22,157 nucleotides of DNA from Priapulus caudatus (taxonomy: Eukaryota > Priapulida > Priapulimorpha > Priapulimorphida > Priapulidae). The translations under genes and the position numbers were made by a program. This document shows, piece after piece, positions 19,000 through 22,157 of this stretch (positions are counted from its first letter, which is position 1; each line of letters starts with the position of its first letter). The stretch spans positions 1 through 22,157 of the forward strand of contig NW_014577494.1 in the NCBI RefSeq assembly GCF_000485595.1. The letters are read 5' to 3'. The notes beneath the pieces are model-generated. The model was not told the DNA's origin. It did no database searches and saw only the letters and a list, made by a program, of their open reading frames with translations.

Positions 19000-19196
19000 A
19001 GATAACTTTGGAAAACCTTGCGTGTTTCCGTCAATGATTGACAAATGGAATGAATGACGTCTGTTATTGATTGCCATAGTGATGACCCCCACCTGTGCCC
19101 ACCTCATGCTGGATGTATAGTAAACTCTATAGTACTGACGTGAGTCAGCGCTACCATGGCGCTACACAGCGGCGACCAGAAGCAATACACTGGCCA
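19000..19196. other. loop of the long inverted repeat
   Basis: About 197 bases of unique sequence between the arms, without a coding frame. The layout of long arms with a short centre is that of a foldback or long-TIR MITE; no clear target duplication is visible outside the arms. Confidence 0.7.
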
Positions 19197-19458
19197 CAAA
19201 GCGAGAGACAGTCACAGTAAAAAGTGATCTCGAGTCGGTTTTCGGCGAAAATACCAGATTTCCACCGCTCATTATCTCAGCGTAGGGGCATCGTAGGGAT
19301 ATGCGGTTTGTTTTATATTTTAACAAGGTAGAACAGCTGATCAATAATACTGCAAAGAATCGTCAAAATAAAACGGGGAAAGTATATTAATTCGACTAAT
19401 ACTGCAACATGGTTTCAGCATTTCACCGTTGTATGCTCTCCTTCTTTATACGCTCTTG
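19197..19458. repeat. right arm of a long inverted repeat
   Basis: Begins caaagcgagagac and ends atacgctcttg, the inverse of the left arm. Confidence 0.95.
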
Positions 19459-20115
19459 ATATTCAAGCATCACCGTGACGGGGCAAAGACCAAGAGTGGT
19501 CTGGCTTTAAGATAAAGAAATGAACGCCAGGTAGGAAGGGCACACAGAAATAACCTGATATTTGTCTGCAGTTGTCACGCAAGGAAGCCATTTCATCAAA
19601 CTACAACCAAATGACACGTGACACAAGAACAGGACCTGGCATGACCAACCACCACAGGTCAGGGTGACATATCTTCCAGTATGAAAGCCAGATGTTCTAT
19701 CTAACCAATATTTGTTCACATCAACTAATTCACTCAAGTTATTAGCAAATTAGGAAGACGGATTATCCAACCGAGCCTCGTTTGATCGCATTTAAACTGC
19801 CTGCCTGCATTTTCATCAAGGTTATGCCGACAACCATGAAGCTATCCCCTGAACAGAATCTGTACAGTCAGCCAGGAGGAATGCCAGTGGCTGTCCAATA
19901 CAACACTACACTACATTTCTATCAATTGAGCGCGCACTCACATCAAGTCGCATCATTGATCTAATAGCATGGCCTAACTAGGGAGCCACTGCAACAGCGA
20001 GGTGATATGAAATAGCATTACCGCGCACGCTGGAGAAATCGACAGAGCAGGGTCGGCACTAGTCAACTGCTAGACCATTATGTGAGAGTCTCACCGCAGG
20101 CATCAAATTGAATGC
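19459..20115 (-). other. WDR20 intron, no further feature
   Basis: No repeat or frame that I can support. Confidence 0.5.
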
Positions 20116-20370
20116 CTGATGATCGATGCAGAGACACAGACTGTGATATCACAAAACCAGCTGACAAGTAAAGCACAGACAAGAACCGTGATATCACTGC
20201 ATCGACTAGCAAGCAAGGTACAGACATTGGTTGTGATATTACTGCATTGTCTGGCAAGCAAGGCACAGACACAGACTGTGGTATGATTATCACTGCATTG
20301 TCTGGCAAGCAAGGCACAGACACAGACTGTGGCATCACTACATAAGCTGGCAAGTAAGGCACAGAAATGC
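20116..20370. repeat. 45-bp minisatellite
   Basis: The word ctgrcaagyaag recurs at 20161, 20206, 20251, 20302 and 20347, spacings 45, 45, 51 and 45, giving five to six copies. Both 45 and the 6-bp extra are multiples of 3, so one minus-strand frame (20473-20078, 131 codons) stays open with 15-residue repeats. It has no recognisable domain and is more likely a minisatellite than a gene. Confidence 0.85.
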
Positions 20371-21175
20371 GATCATTCACCGAATGCTTAATGAAATCAC
20401 TTAACCTTGCTCTAGCCAATGTAAGATACATGTACAAGCGCACAGACACACATGATTCTGTTTTATCATACATTCTTACTATTAGCCTTACTTAAATCAC
20501 AACTAAATACTGACAGCAGCATAAATATGCAAAACAAATAACGGAAAATAGTGAAATGGGTAAAATAGTGGGGTGCAGACCACTGTCAACAGCAACTCAC
20601 CACAGCCACACTAACAGAACATTGCCTGATAGAAAATCTAGTTTGAGTGATAGTAGCAAACATGGGACAGGGCCACAACAAAGTGAAAAACAGCATCACT
20701 CCACCGTATAGCTGTGACAGAGTAAAGAAACAGCATCACTAATGACCCCTTTGATTTAGCTATGTGGCAGTGACAAAAAAGAGGTAGCATCTTCAGTTAT
20801 TACAGTGAAAAAGAAATGCCAACTTACTGGTAGAGAGATGTCACCACTCACAGTATTTGCAGCTATTCGACTGAGATAGAGTAAGAGACAGCATATCTCA
20901 CGATGGTGGGCTACCGCACACCTATACCGCCACACATGTGAAAGTGGGCACCGTGGAAAGGCAGAGCTCTGCCGATTCACTCACTAACAAGCAGTTCCTC
21001 ATGAATTCAAAATTCACTAGCAGCTAAGCTGTGCAACCATCAAGCAAACTAAAGTGAGCAGATGCCAATCATGATAACCAATTACAGATGGGCCTGATCG
21101 CCACTACCAAATAGCTGCAGCTGGTCAGTTCTACCAAACCGTATAACCCCACAAGCTACGAGTGGTATATATATA
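20371..21175 (-). other. WDR20 intron, no further feature
   Basis: The words cagcatcact and gacaga-type recur (20691-20700 and 20730-20739), but no clear array is formed. No gene is supported. Confidence 0.45.
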
Positions 21176-21463
21176 CAGGTAGGCCCCACTTTACGGTGGT
21201 CCATTTTACGACTTTTCACATTAACAACCTTTTCAAAATTACCTAAAAAATTTTAAATAACAAAAAAATCCCAACTCAATAACACATCGCAGCAATGCCT
21301 GAGAGTCCAAACATGCAATATGCGCTTTTTTTCGTGGTGCACTGTGGGTGCCTGGGTGAAATGACAGCATTTAATTGCATTATAATTTGATCTTGTTTTA
21401 TGACCTTTCATTTTAGGACCGTTTTACTGGAACCTAACCCTGCCGTAAAACGGGACCTACCTG
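21176..21463. mobile_element. Tigger/pogo-like MITE
   Basis: The terminal inverted repeats are caggtaggccccactttacg.. on the left and caggtaggtcccgttttacg.. on the reverse-complemented right end, about 18 of 21 identical. Both sides have ta (21174-21175 and 21464-21465), the target of Tc1/mariner-type elements. CAGGYA..CC..TTTTA-type ends resemble the Tigger branch of pogo. The element is 288 bp, with no transposase. Confidence 0.8.
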
Positions 21464-22157
21464 TACCTATAACTGTAATAACATCTTAAATAACTAATAT
21501 AAGGGATAACTAATCACTTCACAAAATACAAGTTTTTCTACCATCAGAGTGTACAAGGTTTACTAAGAACGATACTAGTACTACTAGTACTAGTTGAGAA
21601 ACACACTGCCTTTATGCGGCGTTCACACAGTGCTGATTATGGCTGCCGTTTGAGATCAGACAGCGCTACGACACGAAAAGTGAAAAAGTTGGATTACTAT
21701 CCTCAATGATCTGGAATGTCCTATCATTGTCTGAACGCAGTCGTATACATTCATAACAGAGTCCTATGGATCAGGAATGGTCCGGAGAGGTCGGCCAAGC
21801 ACACAGGCCGGCAACAGTTAGGTGCGTTCCGTAACATTCGGGAAACGCCGATTTTGTCTAGCCAGATTACAATCATGACTATGTCGTGACAGATTCTGCT
21901 GTATCGGATCAAAATTGTAACAATGTTCTGTGTTGTCTGGACGGTGTCCTGTGGATCGGGACGCTGTCGTGATGAACGGGCATGATCTGGAGAAATAGAT
22001 CATTGTCATCGTCTTCCGTCAGCGTCGGTTCACTGTCGGGTCACTGTCTGATCTCTGTCAGATCGCATTCGGGAGAATCGGGACGCTGGCGGGACAGATT
22101 TGGTCGTTTTTTTACGATGCGAAAGATACAAATTGGATCAGAATCGGATTGAGAACT
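21464..22157. other. unassigned, self-similar end of window
   Basis: A near-palindrome of ctagta units (21574-21595) is followed, from about 21617 (gcggcgttcacacagtgc), by sequence in which words such as gatcgggacgct, gtcactgtc and gatcagac recur. It could be the left part of a repeat element cut by the window edge. No gene is seen. Confidence 0.3.

Overview
The window looks like nuclear DNA of an invertebrate animal, probably marine. The single clear gene is an intron-containing metazoan WD40 gene, splice signals are of the GT/AG type, and most of the remaining sequence is transposon, MITE and satellite debris. I see no bacterial or phage gene, no tRNA, no rRNA and no CRISPR array. The species cannot be fixed from the sequence.

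Left third (1-8440). A 20-bp minisatellite opens the window, and two inverted copies of the same unit reappear at about 8393-8442. Positions 401-5939 hold an LTR retrotransposon on the minus strand. It has LTRs at 401-2163 and 4934-5939, a gtaa target-site duplication, a polypurine tract, a primer-site-like TGG, and a TATA box plus initiator in each LTR. Its interior is short (about 2.8 kb) and holds only frame-shifted gag-like remains. A MITE-like insertion (829-1515) interrupts one LTR only. Two tandem arrays follow: about 208 bp per unit at 6179-6835 and about 190 bp per unit at 7801-8098. The two LTRs differ by many scattered single-base indels, which may mean weakly polished long-read sequence here.

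Middle (8440-16480). This is mostly non-coding: a degenerate 20-bp purine-rich satellite (10795-11420), a GT-rich tract (11911-12030), a hAT-like MITE with ATGTT target duplication (12587-13121), a second hAT-like MITE (14148-14470), and an old, diverged inverted duplication whose arms lie near 13850-14610 and 15835-16290. Two exact and one near match to the CTCF core motif occur at 10107, 13585 and 13537.

Right (16480-22157). A 1263-base exon of a WDR20 orthologue lies on the minus strand (16773-18035). Its 3' end and splice donor have been tandemly copied with a 139-bp period, giving two potential 62-nt mini-exons with good acceptors and donors; this is the most interesting structure in the window. 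The upstream WDR20 intron continues past the right edge and carries a long hairpin (18740-19458), a 45-bp minisatellite whose unit is a whole number of codons (20116-20370), and a Tigger-like MITE (21176-21463). The WDR20 N-terminal exons must lie beyond the right edge; the last coding exon was not found.
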